Notes under the pieces: model-generated
What the model was told of the DNA's origin: nothing
Database searches by the model: none
Seen by the model: the letters and a program-made list of their open reading frames with translations, nothing else
Assembly (NCBI RefSeq): GCF_010671925.1
Contig: NZ_JAAHIH010000004.1
Coordinates: 487,501 to 551,500, forward strand
DNA length: 64,000 nucleotides
Origin: Moorena sp. SIOASIH
Lineage (GTDB): Bacteria; Cyanobacteriota; Cyanobacteriia; Cyanobacteriales; Coleofasciculaceae
Reading direction: 5' to 3'
Made by a program: the position numbers and the translations under genes
Shown: in pieces, positions 17,188 through 24,536 of the stretch
Layout: the number at the start of each line of letters is the position of its first letter
Position numbering within the stretch: the first letter of the stretch is position 1

Positions 17188-17261
17188 GTAGGTTGGGTTG
17201 AAGTATGAAATCCAACAACCACAACCGATTGCGTTCGGTGTCCTTCCTCCACCCAACCTAC
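17188..17261. repeat. Inverted-repeat element GTAGGTTGGGT...ACCCAACCTAC
   Basis: Perfect 11-bp terminal inverted repeats (17188-17198 and 17251-17261) enclose about 52 bp that include CCAACAACC and GATTGCGTTCGG. The form is that of a MITE or foldback element of a kind common in cyanobacterial spacers. It sits between the two 290-bp units. Confidence 0.65.
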
Positions 17262-17340
17262 GGTATTTCAACAGCTTCCAAAACTTTTGTCAATCAACTA
17301 CATCTAAGTTAACCCAATCAATTTGAATTTGTAACTTATT

Positions 17341-17470
17341 CGTAAGCATATGCGCGAAGCGCAGGCTACGCCAACAGCTATCAGCTAATGCGCTACAGAT
17401 GGTGCTACTTGAGGTGCTATCAGCCAAAGGCTGACGGCTGACGGCTGACGGCTGATGGCTAAATGCTTAC
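17341..17470. repeat. GCGCGAAGCGCAGGCTACGCC palindrome and CTGACGG repeats
   Basis: A palindromic repeat with core TGCGCGAAGCGCAGGCTACG lies near 17350-17372, followed by AGCTATCAGC-like units and tandem CTGACGG heptamers (about 17420-17460). The reverse complement of the palindrome occurs twice at about 17844-17872 and 17894-17921, beyond copy B of the 290-bp unit. Confidence 0.7.
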
Positions 17471-17500
17471 AAGTATTCTACAGTTTACCCCAAAATGGCA

Positions 17501-17790
17501 GGAGAGCCGCACTCTGAACAAAAAGGCACCTATAAATGACTAGGTGCCTTGAGCAGACCTACAACTATTAACAACTATTGAAGGGAGCAGAAAGAGTAGT
17601 CCATATGTGTTTCCTTGACTAACTGTTTCTTTACTTAATACAATAAAAGAATTAAATAGGTAATGCATTCACGTTTTCTGCTAACTTACTTTCCAAGTTG
17701 AGAAACAGTAAATGCATAATTACACTATGACTATTGCTGAAAACTGCAATACTTGATCCGAGGTTGTCTATCGGTGTTAGCTTTCACTAT
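17501..17790 (-). repeat. 290-bp duplicated unit, copy B (candidate small RNA or micro-gene)
   Basis: This is the second copy of the unit at 16871-17160, in direct orientation with its start 630 bp further on. The minus-strand 42-codon frame runs from 17668 down to 17540 (beginning MHYLFNSFIVLSK and ending SAQGT, as in copy A). The AT-rich segment upstream, with TTAATTCTTTTATTG on the minus strand, is the same in both copies and may hold the promoter. Confidence 0.55.
17519..17550 (-). terminator. Intrinsic terminator of repeat copy B
   Basis: The stem AAGGCACCT (17523-17531) / AGGTGCCTT (17542-17550), loop and U-run are identical to those in copy A, while other parts of the unit have drifted. 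That conservation supports function of the terminator. Confidence 0.75.
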
Positions 17791-17807
17791 GGTGGTAAGG
17801 ATTCAGT

Positions 17808-17930
17808 GGTCAGCTGTCAGCTGTCAACTGTCAGCTGTCAGCTGTTGGCGTAGCCTGCGCTTCGCGCATATCCTTAAAATAAACCTCGTTTCAGCTGTTG
17901 GCGTAGCGTGCGCTTCGCGCATTAGCTAAA
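17808..17930. repeat. CAGCTGT tandem units and two palindromic repeats
   Basis: CAGCTGT/CAACTGT heptamers (about 17810-17848) are followed by two inverted copies of the TGTTGGCGTAGC...GCTTCGCGCAT element. All of this lies just downstream of the DUF928 gene stop and may act as its transcriptional end. Confidence 0.7.
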
Positions 17931-17944
17931 TGCTTACACTTAAC

Positions 17945-18721
17945 TTAGTTACAAACGGGCTTTTTCAATTCTATCTCTAAAATCTGCTGGATTCGCTCAC
18001 TCTTTTGGCTGGCAGATTTTGAATTTCCAGATGCCTCGATTTTTGCTAAATCAGTTAAAAGATTTAGCATTAACTCTCTATGTCTAGCATCGTCACCACA
18101 ACCCACAACAACTTCACCGAAGCCATCATACCAGAAACCTCTGTCAGCATAGATATCTGCCCTATCAACGGGGTTAGTCGCTGCAGCAAGGGCTATTTTT
18201 AAGTCTGGTGACTCTTGAACGACATCGATATAGGCTTGGGCTATGATAGCACTTGATGGGTGATTCGGTTCACAGATAATGACCACTTGCCAAAGATATC
18301 TCTGTCCCACGGATAAGCCTAGTTCATCCTCTGATAGTGAGTGAGTCATTATTCCTGGTGTCGTCTGCAATTCAATATTTTGTATGGGTTGGGAATTCTG
18401 ATTTACATCATCTGGATAAAGCTGAAATTTCATTGGCAAGGCTTCAGCATCCGGTACAAACCAAGCAAAGGTTGGGTGAGTCGAAACAGTTTTTCCAATA
18501 TGTTTCTGAGGAGCTAGTGTAGTTAACTTTGCTTTTCCATTCTTAGAACATCCTCCCCTTGTACCGCTAATAATTGTAGGTTCTTCCGGATAAGATGGCT
18601 CAGAAGGTGGTTGATAGTCGGCTAGGGCTACAGTTGTCATCCCTAAAAATAGACTAACCACACCAATAGTAAAGCGCTGATTATCTAAGCAATGGTTGAG
18701 TAACTGAAATCTTATCTTCAT
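17945..18721 (-). CDS. DUF928 family exported protein
   Basis: The 258-residue protein has a hydrophobic segment at about residues 17-34 ending ALA, consistent with a signal peptide. A Pro-rich stretch and the DUF928 core follow: LTTLAPQKHIGKTVSTHPTF within a longer segment, the FAWFVPD motif, QRYLWQVVIICEPN, and a helical C-terminal part starting DRADIYADRGFWYDG. DUF928 proteins are largely cyanobacterial, of unknown role, and commonly accompany CHASE2, CHAT and haemagglutinin genes, as here. It is the last gene of the minus-strand locus, about 400 bp downstream of the CHASE2 kinase with repeat arrays between. A periplasmic location is inferred. Confidence 0.85.
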   Translation of the reverse strand: MKIRFQLLNHCLDNQRFTIGVVSLFLGMTTVALADYQPPSEPSYPEEPTIISGTRGGCSKNGKAKLTTLAPQKHIGKTVSTHPTFAWFVPDAEALPMKFQLYPDDVNQNSQPIQNIELQTTPGIMTHSLSEDELGLSVGQRYLWQVVIICEPNHPSSAIIAQAYIDVVQESPDLKIALAAATNPVDRADIYADRGFWYDGFGEVVVGCGDDARHRELMLNLLTDLAKIEASGNSKSASQKSERIQQILEIELKKPVCN

Positions 18722-18791
18722 AAACTTAGCCTCTAATTATGCCAAGATCATAAAATTAAAAATTAAAAATTGCCATTAATAAATGATTAAA

Positions 18792-18895
18792 AGCTATCAG
18801 CTATCAGCTATCAGCTATCAGCTATCAGCTATCAGCTATCAGCTATCAGCTATCAGCTATCAGCTATCAGCTATCAGCTATCAGCTATCAGCTAA
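18792..18895. repeat. AGCTATC heptamer array, about 15 copies
   Basis: Fifteen near-perfect head-to-tail copies of AGCTATC form one of the longest pure arrays in the window. It lies between the CHASE2 kinase and the DUF928 gene and abuts the next element directly. Confidence 0.95.
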
Positions 18896-19115
18896 TATAG
18901 CGTTTCTAGGACTCATGAGGTACACATTATTTTTTACCTCTTCCCTCTTCCCTGCTCCCTGCTCCCTGCTCCCTGCTCCCTGCTCCCTGCTCCCTGCTCC
19001 CTGCTCCCTGCTCCCTGCTCCCTGCTCCCTGCTCCCTGCTCCCTGCTCCCTGCTCCCTGCTCCCTGCTCCCTAAAAACCAGAAATTTGTACCTCACAAGT
19101 CGTATAATTGCTATA
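18896..19115. repeat. MITE-like element with imperfect 33-bp ends and CCCTGCT core
   Basis: The left end begins TATAGC and carries TGAGGTACACATT. The reverse complement of the right end begins TATAGC and carries TGAGGTACAAATT. Between them lie about 17 perfect CCCTGCT heptamers (about 18950-19071). Sequences matching the left end recur at 42097-42140 (inverted) and 43845-43870, each next to heptamer arrays, so the ends and the arrays may travel together. Confidence 0.65.
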
Positions 19116-19123
19116 TATAATAC

Positions 19124-21043
19124 CTAGTTTAAAAACCAAAATCGACCTTTAGCAACAGACCAAGTGAGTTCACAAACTCTTCCTTTAGGAGACAAAGATG
19201 AGCGCTTAAAACTTCCCCCTAGCTGTCGCGCTAGTGCTTTAGCTTGTTTAGTTCCCCGACCTCCTGAACGCTTATATTTATTGGGTTGAGATGATGAGCT
19301 AATGCCCAATCCATTATCTTGAATGCGAATAATATTCATACCTTCGGTTTGGGTGCAGGTAACTTTCAGACGAGTGACCCCTTTAGCATATTTACCGACA
19401 TTGCACAATGCTTCTTCCATAAATCGACACAATCCTCGCTTCTGTTCGATACTTAATGGCGGACTATCAATTGGGTCAAATTTTATAATTTTTACCTGAA
19501 TGGTTTCAAAGCAAGGAAAGTTTAAGGCTAGGGTATTGCTATAAACTTCATAGAGAATCTCGTGAGTGGGTTGCTCCAAATCTAGGTCTAAATCAATCCC
19601 GATGTGGATACTGCTATCTTGGGTTAGGGTTTCTCGACGCACTGATTCATAAACTGCTCTGAGTTCTTGGTTTAACTGTTCTAGTTGAGAGCGCAATTGG
19701 TCATTAGATAAATCCTGATCTTGAGTGCAGCTGAGTATCCTAGCTAAGGTTTGTAATGGTCCATTATGAATGATGTCAAAGGTATAATCAATCATATATT
19801 GGCGTTCATTTATGCGGGATTTTAAGGTTTGCTGGTATAGATAGAAGGCATTGATACTGATAGCATTGACAGTTAAAACTAAGCACGCTGGTACTACAGG
19901 TATCCACCAACCCCAGATCAGAAGCAAATAACTTAGTGCCACCAAACTAATGCCAGCAACACTAACACTCAATAGATTCTGTAGCGGTGTCTTAGTTAGT
20001 CTAGCGAGGCTGATACCCAGAAACCCCCAAACTATAATCCATATATATTCCCAGCTATCTGGCCAAACCCTTAACAAGGGTCGTCCATTGAGAGCAGCAC
20101 TAATGATTTGACTAACTGTATGAGCAAGGACTTCTACACCAAACACTAGTCCAGGAATAGAGTTAGGGATAGCAGAGACATTAACAATATCTTTAGCGCC
20201 ATGGCTAGTGATACCAATCAGGACTATGCGATCGCGAATCCAGCTTGGATCGATGTTGCCAGTTTGGATATCGTTGAGGGATACGATCCGAAACGGTTCC
20301 CGAGCACTGCGAAAATTAATTAGGATCTGATTTCCCTTAGCATCGGCTCTGACATAGCCTCCGGAATTGGGGCGAAAGCGAGTGAGTTCCGTAGTACCAA
20401 ACTGCATGGCTATTGGGTCATAAGTGCCATTGGTTAGGGAAATTCCTTCTTTAGATAAATACGCTTTTGCTAGCAGTATAGCTAGAGAAAATTTATACTC
20501 TCCTTCGAGATTATAGGTGCCTAGTAAACTGCGCCTGATGTGTCCGTCAGCGTCAAGTATGCCATCGGCAAAGCCAATTTGTTCGGGGGGTAAGGTGGGT
20601 GGTGGATTAATGGTATTGCCATATTGGTCAGGTAAGGCTTTTTCAATGCCAATCACGGTTTTGATAGCCTTAAATGCTGCGACTAACTCAGTGTAACCAG
20701 GCTCAACAGGTAAATCTCTGACGATGTCAAGACCAATAGCTCTAGGGTTATAGGTTGCTAGTTTTCTCAGCAGTGATGCTAAGTCTCGATCGGGTATGGG
20801 ATAGGTACCTATGCCTCGGATGTCTTCTTCATTAATACCAACAATCAGAATTCTTTTATCAATAGATTCTTCAGGACGCCAACGGAGAAAACTATCCAGA
20901 GCAATCCATTCTAGACTTTGCAGGGAGCCAGTGAGGCGAAATAGGATTACTAGTCCGATCAGGACTAGTCCTGGCATCAATCCTACCCGCCAGCTTTGAA
21001 TTTCCTCCTGAGTAAAAAGTCTCATGATTTTGTTTGATCGCAC
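19124..21043 (-). CDS. CHASE2-domain sensor histidine kinase
   Basis: The 639-residue membrane sensor has an N-terminal transmembrane helix (about residues 21-37) and an extracytoplasmic CHASE2 domain (about 42-320; note ILIVGINEEDI and IGLDIVRD). Three transmembrane helices follow (about 332-402), then a cytoplasmic kinase core. The dimerisation/phosphoacceptor helix contains H426 in IIHNGPLQ, resembling the HisKA_3 class that pairs with NarL-type regulators. The HATPase domain (about 530-632) has the N-box region EEALCNVGKYAKG and the G-box DNGLGIS. The start is GTG at 21043 with AAGGGTG upstream, or ATG at 21025. The adjacent response regulator is the natural partner. CHASE2 probably senses an unknown external signal. 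Confidence 0.88.
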   Translation of the reverse strand: MRSNKIMRLFTQEEIQSWRVGLMPGLVLIGLVILFRLTGSLQSLEWIALDSFLRWRPEESIDKRILIVGINEEDIRGIGTYPIPDRDLASLLRKLATYNPRAIGLDIVRDLPVEPGYTELVAAFKAIKTVIGIEKALPDQYGNTINPPPTLPPEQIGFADGILDADGHIRRSLLGTYNLEGEYKFSLAILLAKAYLSKEGISLTNGTYDPIAMQFGTTELTRFRPNSGGYVRADAKGNQILINFRSAREPFRIVSLNDIQTGNIDPSWIRDRIVLIGITSHGAKDIVNVSAIPNSIPGLVFGVEVLAHTVSQIISAALNGRPLLRVWPDSWEYIWIIVWGFLGISLARLTKTPLQNLLSVSVAGISLVALSYLLLIWGWWIPVVPACLVLTVNAISINAFYLYQQTLKSRINERQYMIDYTFDIIHNGPLQTLARILSCTQDQDLSNDQLRSQLEQLNQELRAVYESVRRETLTQDSSIHIGIDLDLDLEQPTHEILYEVYSNTLALNFPCFETIQVKIIKFDPIDSPPLSIEQKRGLCRFMEEALCNVGKYAKGVTRLKVTCTQTEGMNIIRIQDNGLGISSSSQPNKYKRSGGRGTKQAKALARQLGGSFKRSSLSPKGRVCELTWSVAKGRFWFLN

Positions 21044-21100
21044 CTTGATACACCCTTAATATCCTTATAGCGTTTTCAGTTGAGATGTGAAACTATAGGA

Positions 21101-21300
21101 AAGGGAGTAGGGAGTAGGGAGTAGGGAGTAGGGAGTAGGGAGTAGGGAAGATGCCATCAAAAATTATCACAATTCTTAGCACGGATCCCTAGAGATTATT
21201 CTATGGTTGGTAATTTGGTATTGGTAATTGGATATTGGTAATTTGGTATTGGTAATTGGTTATTGGTAATTTGGTATTGGTAATTGGTAATTTACCAGAC
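21101..21300. repeat. GGGAGTA heptamers and TTGGTAATTGG repeats
   Basis: About six GGGAGTA heptamers (about 21103-21147) are followed by unique sequence and then by irregular repeats of TTGGTAATTTGGTA (about 21206-21292). Both lie upstream of the CHASE2 gene start. Any promoter for that gene must lie within or beyond this repeat block unless it is co-transcribed with the response regulator. Confidence 0.8.
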
Positions 21301-21447
21301 CATTGACTGATAATTTTCAATTTTAAATAATCAGTAGTCAACTGGACACTGTATCATACCAAGTTGCGGTCAAAAGTACAACTTTCTCTTGCCCCAATCT
21401 CCCCATCTCCCCATCTGCCAATCTCCCCATCTCCCTATCTCCCCATC

Positions 21448-21600
21448 GAGTGCATCTCAGTTTTGAAATTAGACAAAAATTCAGGCGAAAATTCCCGCGC
21501 CCGGGCCCCACACTCCCCACACTCCCCACACTCCCCACACTCCCCACACTCCCCACACTCCCCACACTTGCGATATTTTTTACAAATATGAGATGCACCC
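21448..21600. repeat. MITE-like element, copy 2, with CCCCACACT array
   Basis: The ends GAGTGCATCTCA (21448-21459) and TGAGATGCACCC (21589-21600) match the 12-bp inverted ends of the element at 81-202 with one mismatch on the left. The interior again has the AAAATTCAGGCGAAAATTCCC-type start and a cytosine-rich tandem array, expanded here to about eight CCCCACACT units. ATCTCCC arrays flank it on both sides. Confidence 0.65.
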
Positions 21601-21654
21601 TCCCCATCTCCCTATCTCCCTATCTTTTAATGCAACTCGATATCAGCTCTGATT

Positions 21655-22302
21655 TCAATCGATTAGACCGACTTCTCTTGCCCGCTTCTCGGTTTTAATG
21701 CGAATATTTTCACCGGGTTTTGGATAAACCCCTAAAACGTCTTGAACTTTAGTCCAATAGTTACGCACAGTGCGCTCGGAGATTTGCATCCGCTGAGCAA
21801 TGGTTCTATCCTGTAATCCTTCTTCAAAGGCTAAGGTTAGAAGTTCTAACCATTCGGATTTGATTTCCAACCCATTTCGGATCGCTTTGGGGGTGTAAAT
21901 CAATCCCTGAAGTGACCAGTCAACTTTAATTAACATTTCTTTCTGGGGCAGGCTTTTATCTACGATGGTAAAGCCTCCTTCGTGTTCATTAATAGCAGGT
22001 TTTAAACGGATTAAGGCTTTGATATTAGCGCTTTGAACAACTATATTGAGGGTAGGGTATATTTTCATTAATGTTTTGAGGAGTTGAATTCCCGTATCGG
22101 TTCGGGCAGTATCCCCCTGCTGCTTGGGAATGGAAAGATCGGCAACAACTAAGTCAGGGGATAACCTCTCTACATATTCTTGAGCTATCTGGGCTGTTTT
22201 AGCCGTAACAATTTCTGCCTCTGGGTATTGCTTTTGCAGTTGGCTCACGGTTCCCTCGAGAACCGATTCGTGGTCGTCAATGACAATAATTTTTGGTTTC
22301 AT
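21655..22302 (-). CDS. Response regulator, receiver plus LuxR/NarL-type HTH
   Basis: The 215-residue protein has an N-terminal receiver domain with the acidic pair D9-D10, phosphoacceptor D55 in VVADLSIP and a K in VDKSLPQ. A C-terminal helix-turn-helix follows (about residues 150-205; LQDRTIAQRMQISERTVRNYW). It resembles the NarL/LuxR class. The ATG start has AAGGAA upstream. It lies upstream of the CHASE2 kinase on the same strand and downstream of tpsB. The pair probably forms a two-component system that adjusts the surface-protein locus; that target is inference. Confidence 0.9.
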   Translation of the reverse strand: MKPKIIVIDDHESVLEGTVSQLQKQYPEAEIVTAKTAQIAQEYVERLSPDLVVADLSIPKQQGDTARTDTGIQLLKTLMKIYPTLNIVVQSANIKALIRLKPAINEHEGGFTIVDKSLPQKEMLIKVDWSLQGLIYTPKAIRNGLEIKSEWLELLTLAFEEGLQDRTIAQRMQISERTVRNYWTKVQDVLGVYPKPGENIRIKTEKRAREVGLID

Positions 22303-22597
22303 AGGTAATTCCTTAATTGTTAATTATTTTGTTAATTTTTAATTTTTAATTTTTAATTAATTAGACCATTTTAAAATTTAAATTTTTCTACATGCTTGAC
22401 TATACCTCTTGCAAAAGTAGTTTTCTGATAGTGTTCTTGATGCAGTCGCTCCTGGGGGAAACCACGGCAGTCGCTCATGGGGGGAACCCCCAAGACCGCG
22501 CTGCCTCCCCAAGACCGCGCTGCATCGCTTTGCGTCAATTCTTGTCCACTGTTCCCTGTTCCCTGTTCCCTGTTCCCTACAACTGCCGCGAAGTCTA
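22303..22597. repeat. Spacer with inverted 88-bp palindromic repeat and TTCCCTG array
   Basis: An AT-rich TTTTTAATTTTTAATT stretch (22325-22385) precedes the palindromic composite repeat at 22439-22526. That repeat is the reverse complement of the one in the broken permease, with only a few differences. TTCCCTG heptamers (about 22549-22577) then run almost to the tpsB stop. Confidence 0.85.
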
Positions 22598-24469
22598 CTA
22601 AAAAGGCTGGTAGTCTAGGGTAAAGTAAATGCCATTGTCTTGCAGTGAGTTCCCCTGATTATCTACCCCGATCAGGGGAATACCATAGTCGAGACGGAGA
22701 TTAAATCCAGATCCGATCTGCCAACGTAAGCCTAATCCTACACCAGCAATGGTGGCAGGGTTGGGTTGAATCCCATCATTATTCCAGGCTGTACCGATTT
22801 CAAAAAAAGGGGTTAATTGTAGTCTTGAGTCTGAGGTGAGGAGAATACGTGCCTCTACTCCCCCCAAGATGGCATTATCAGCAATAATTTGATTTTGTCG
22901 ATAGCCTCTGACGGTATCTCTACCACCTAGACTGAACTTTTCTAGGGATAGTAAGGAATCTGGGGTGAGTTGAGTATTAATTCGGCTGATCAGCAGAATA
23001 GATGGTGATAATTGCTCCACCCACTGGAATTGTCCGACCCAGGTAAAGAAACGCCCATCAGGACTTGAGTCACTAATGGTGGCATCAAAGGCATCAATTC
23101 CTAGACTAAACTGGGAGCGGGCGGCTAATACTCGTTCTGGACTGCGCTTGACCCAATCTTGAAACAGCCGAATTACTGTGACCTTGGATGTACCATCTGC
23201 CGTGGCTAGAGAGAAGGACAAGGGAATGTCATCGAGTATAAAGGTTTGTCGGTGACGCAGGTCTAAGCCTACGCCAACAGCGAATTCAGTCTCTGGCGAT
23301 CGCAATAAGGGCTGACGGAAACTGAGGGAATAGTTCTGGGTTTCACCTCTAATGTTTAAATCCCGGAAATTCTCCGAAACAAGGCGATTTTCACTATTGC
23401 TGTAGCCCAAGCTCAGGGTTCCTTTACGAGCATTGATGGGGATGCTATAGCGAATATCGTAGATGTCGAGTCCTTCGGTTAGACCGTATTCCCCACGAAT
23501 GCGATCGCCAAATCCCAATAGATTATCATGAGCAGCAAATACACTGACTTGGGTTGAACCAATACTGGGAGAACGGTTGTTTTCTGTTTTGACACCGGTG
23601 TGAAAGGCTGGGGCTTCTTTTAGTGTGACCTTTAATATATTACGACCGGGAGTGCTCCCTGCGGTCAATTCCACGTTCACTCGTTCGATTAAGGGGTCTA
23701 GCTGCAGCAGTTGCAGTGCTTTGACTAGGCGTTGCTGATTTAAGGGTTTAGTAGTAGCAATTTCTAGGGGACGGCGTACATAGTCAGGTCGCAGACGGTT
23801 TAATCCATTCAGTTCAATTCGTTCTACCTCACCTTCAACAACCTGTATTTGCACAGTGCCACTGTCGAGTGCTTGATTATTCAGTAAAAATGCACCAGAG
23901 GTAATGTAACCGTTTTTAATATACAGTTGAGTAATTTTAGAGCGCAGTTCAATTAAATCTTCAAAGGTGACTTCCTGGTTTTCAATCTCTTCAATTAATG
24001 CTGTAATCTGTTCTTGTAAAACTGTACTACCCAGCACTTCTACAGTTTTGACTAGGAAACGCTCACCGGATGAAGCGATAATATCAACTCCGGTAGCATC
24101 GGTTTGATATAAAGATTTATATCGAGAATCTTGACAAATAGGCCAAAACTCTCTCCCTGTCTCTCCCTCTCCCTGTGTTCCTATTAATTCTGACCCGATG
24201 TCTTCAACGGGACATCTAACCTGAGGTGGCGGTCGAGTAGAGGTAGCTTCAGCAGTAGAGTCTAGTAGCGATAACCCAGATGCGGAAGTAATCGGAAGGG
24301 GAGAATTAGATGAATTAGGAATCGTAGATTGAGCCATCCCATTTAGAGCTGAGATCACTAAGATAGAAAAACTAAAACTAGAAACACCAAAACCTGCCTT
24401 TCCCTTCAGGGCGTATGCCTTTGGTGGTGGCTGCCACATGCCATAGCGTGGCCGTAGCGCAATCGCCAT
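22598..24469 (-). CDS. Two-partner secretion transporter (TpsB, ShlB/FhaC/HecB family)
   Basis: TpsB proteins are 16-stranded outer-membrane barrels that export TpsA exoproteins. This 623-residue protein has a POTRA-type periplasmic region (about residues 130-280; FLVKTVEVLGSTVLQ, then EGEVERIELNGLNRL). A C-terminal barrel follows, containing the family motif region FSLGGRDTVRGYRQN and ending in Phe (LDYQPF), as outer-membrane proteins do. AAGGAG directly precedes the ATG. The first 35 residues (MAIALRPRYGMWQPPPKAYA...) are read from a dispersed repeat (24441-24468) and neighbouring repeat-like DNA. They precede the hydrophobic export segment (about 29-46), which is unusual for a signal peptide. 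It should serve the four downstream-oriented haemagglutinin genes upstream of it. Confidence 0.9.
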   Translation of the reverse strand: MAIALRPRYGMWQPPPKAYALKGKAGFGVSSFSFSILVISALNGMAQSTIPNSSNSPLPITSASGLSLLDSTAEATSTRPPPQVRCPVEDIGSELIGTQGEGETGREFWPICQDSRYKSLYQTDATGVDIIASSGERFLVKTVEVLGSTVLQEQITALIEEIENQEVTFEDLIELRSKITQLYIKNGYITSGAFLLNNQALDSGTVQIQVVEGEVERIELNGLNRLRPDYVRRPLEIATTKPLNQQRLVKALQLLQLDPLIERVNVELTAGSTPGRNILKVTLKEAPAFHTGVKTENNRSPSIGSTQVSVFAAHDNLLGFGDRIRGEYGLTEGLDIYDIRYSIPINARKGTLSLGYSNSENRLVSENFRDLNIRGETQNYSLSFRQPLLRSPETEFAVGVGLDLRHRQTFILDDIPLSFSLATADGTSKVTVIRLFQDWVKRSPERVLAARSQFSLGIDAFDATISDSSPDGRFFTWVGQFQWVEQLSPSILLISRINTQLTPDSLLSLEKFSLGGRDTVRGYRQNQIIADNAILGGVEARILLTSDSRLQLTPFFEIGTAWNNDGIQPNPATIAGVGLGLRWQIGSGFNLRLDYGIPLIGVDNQGNSLQDNGIYFTLDYQPF

Positions 24470-24536
24470 TCATCTCCTTTTTAGATACACAACCATGAAA
24501 GTTTATACTTTGAACGCACCCCACCCAAATCGAAGA

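Noticed and set aside
18792..19071. Long regular repeats that might be a CRISPR array
   Set aside because: The unit is 7 bp, head to tail, with no spacers and no cas genes. These are short tandem heptamer arrays.
18783..19127. 114-codon frame of SYQLSAI and PCSLLPA repeats
   Set aside because: It is a translation of two heptamer arrays; any frame through a perfect heptamer array without stops stays open.
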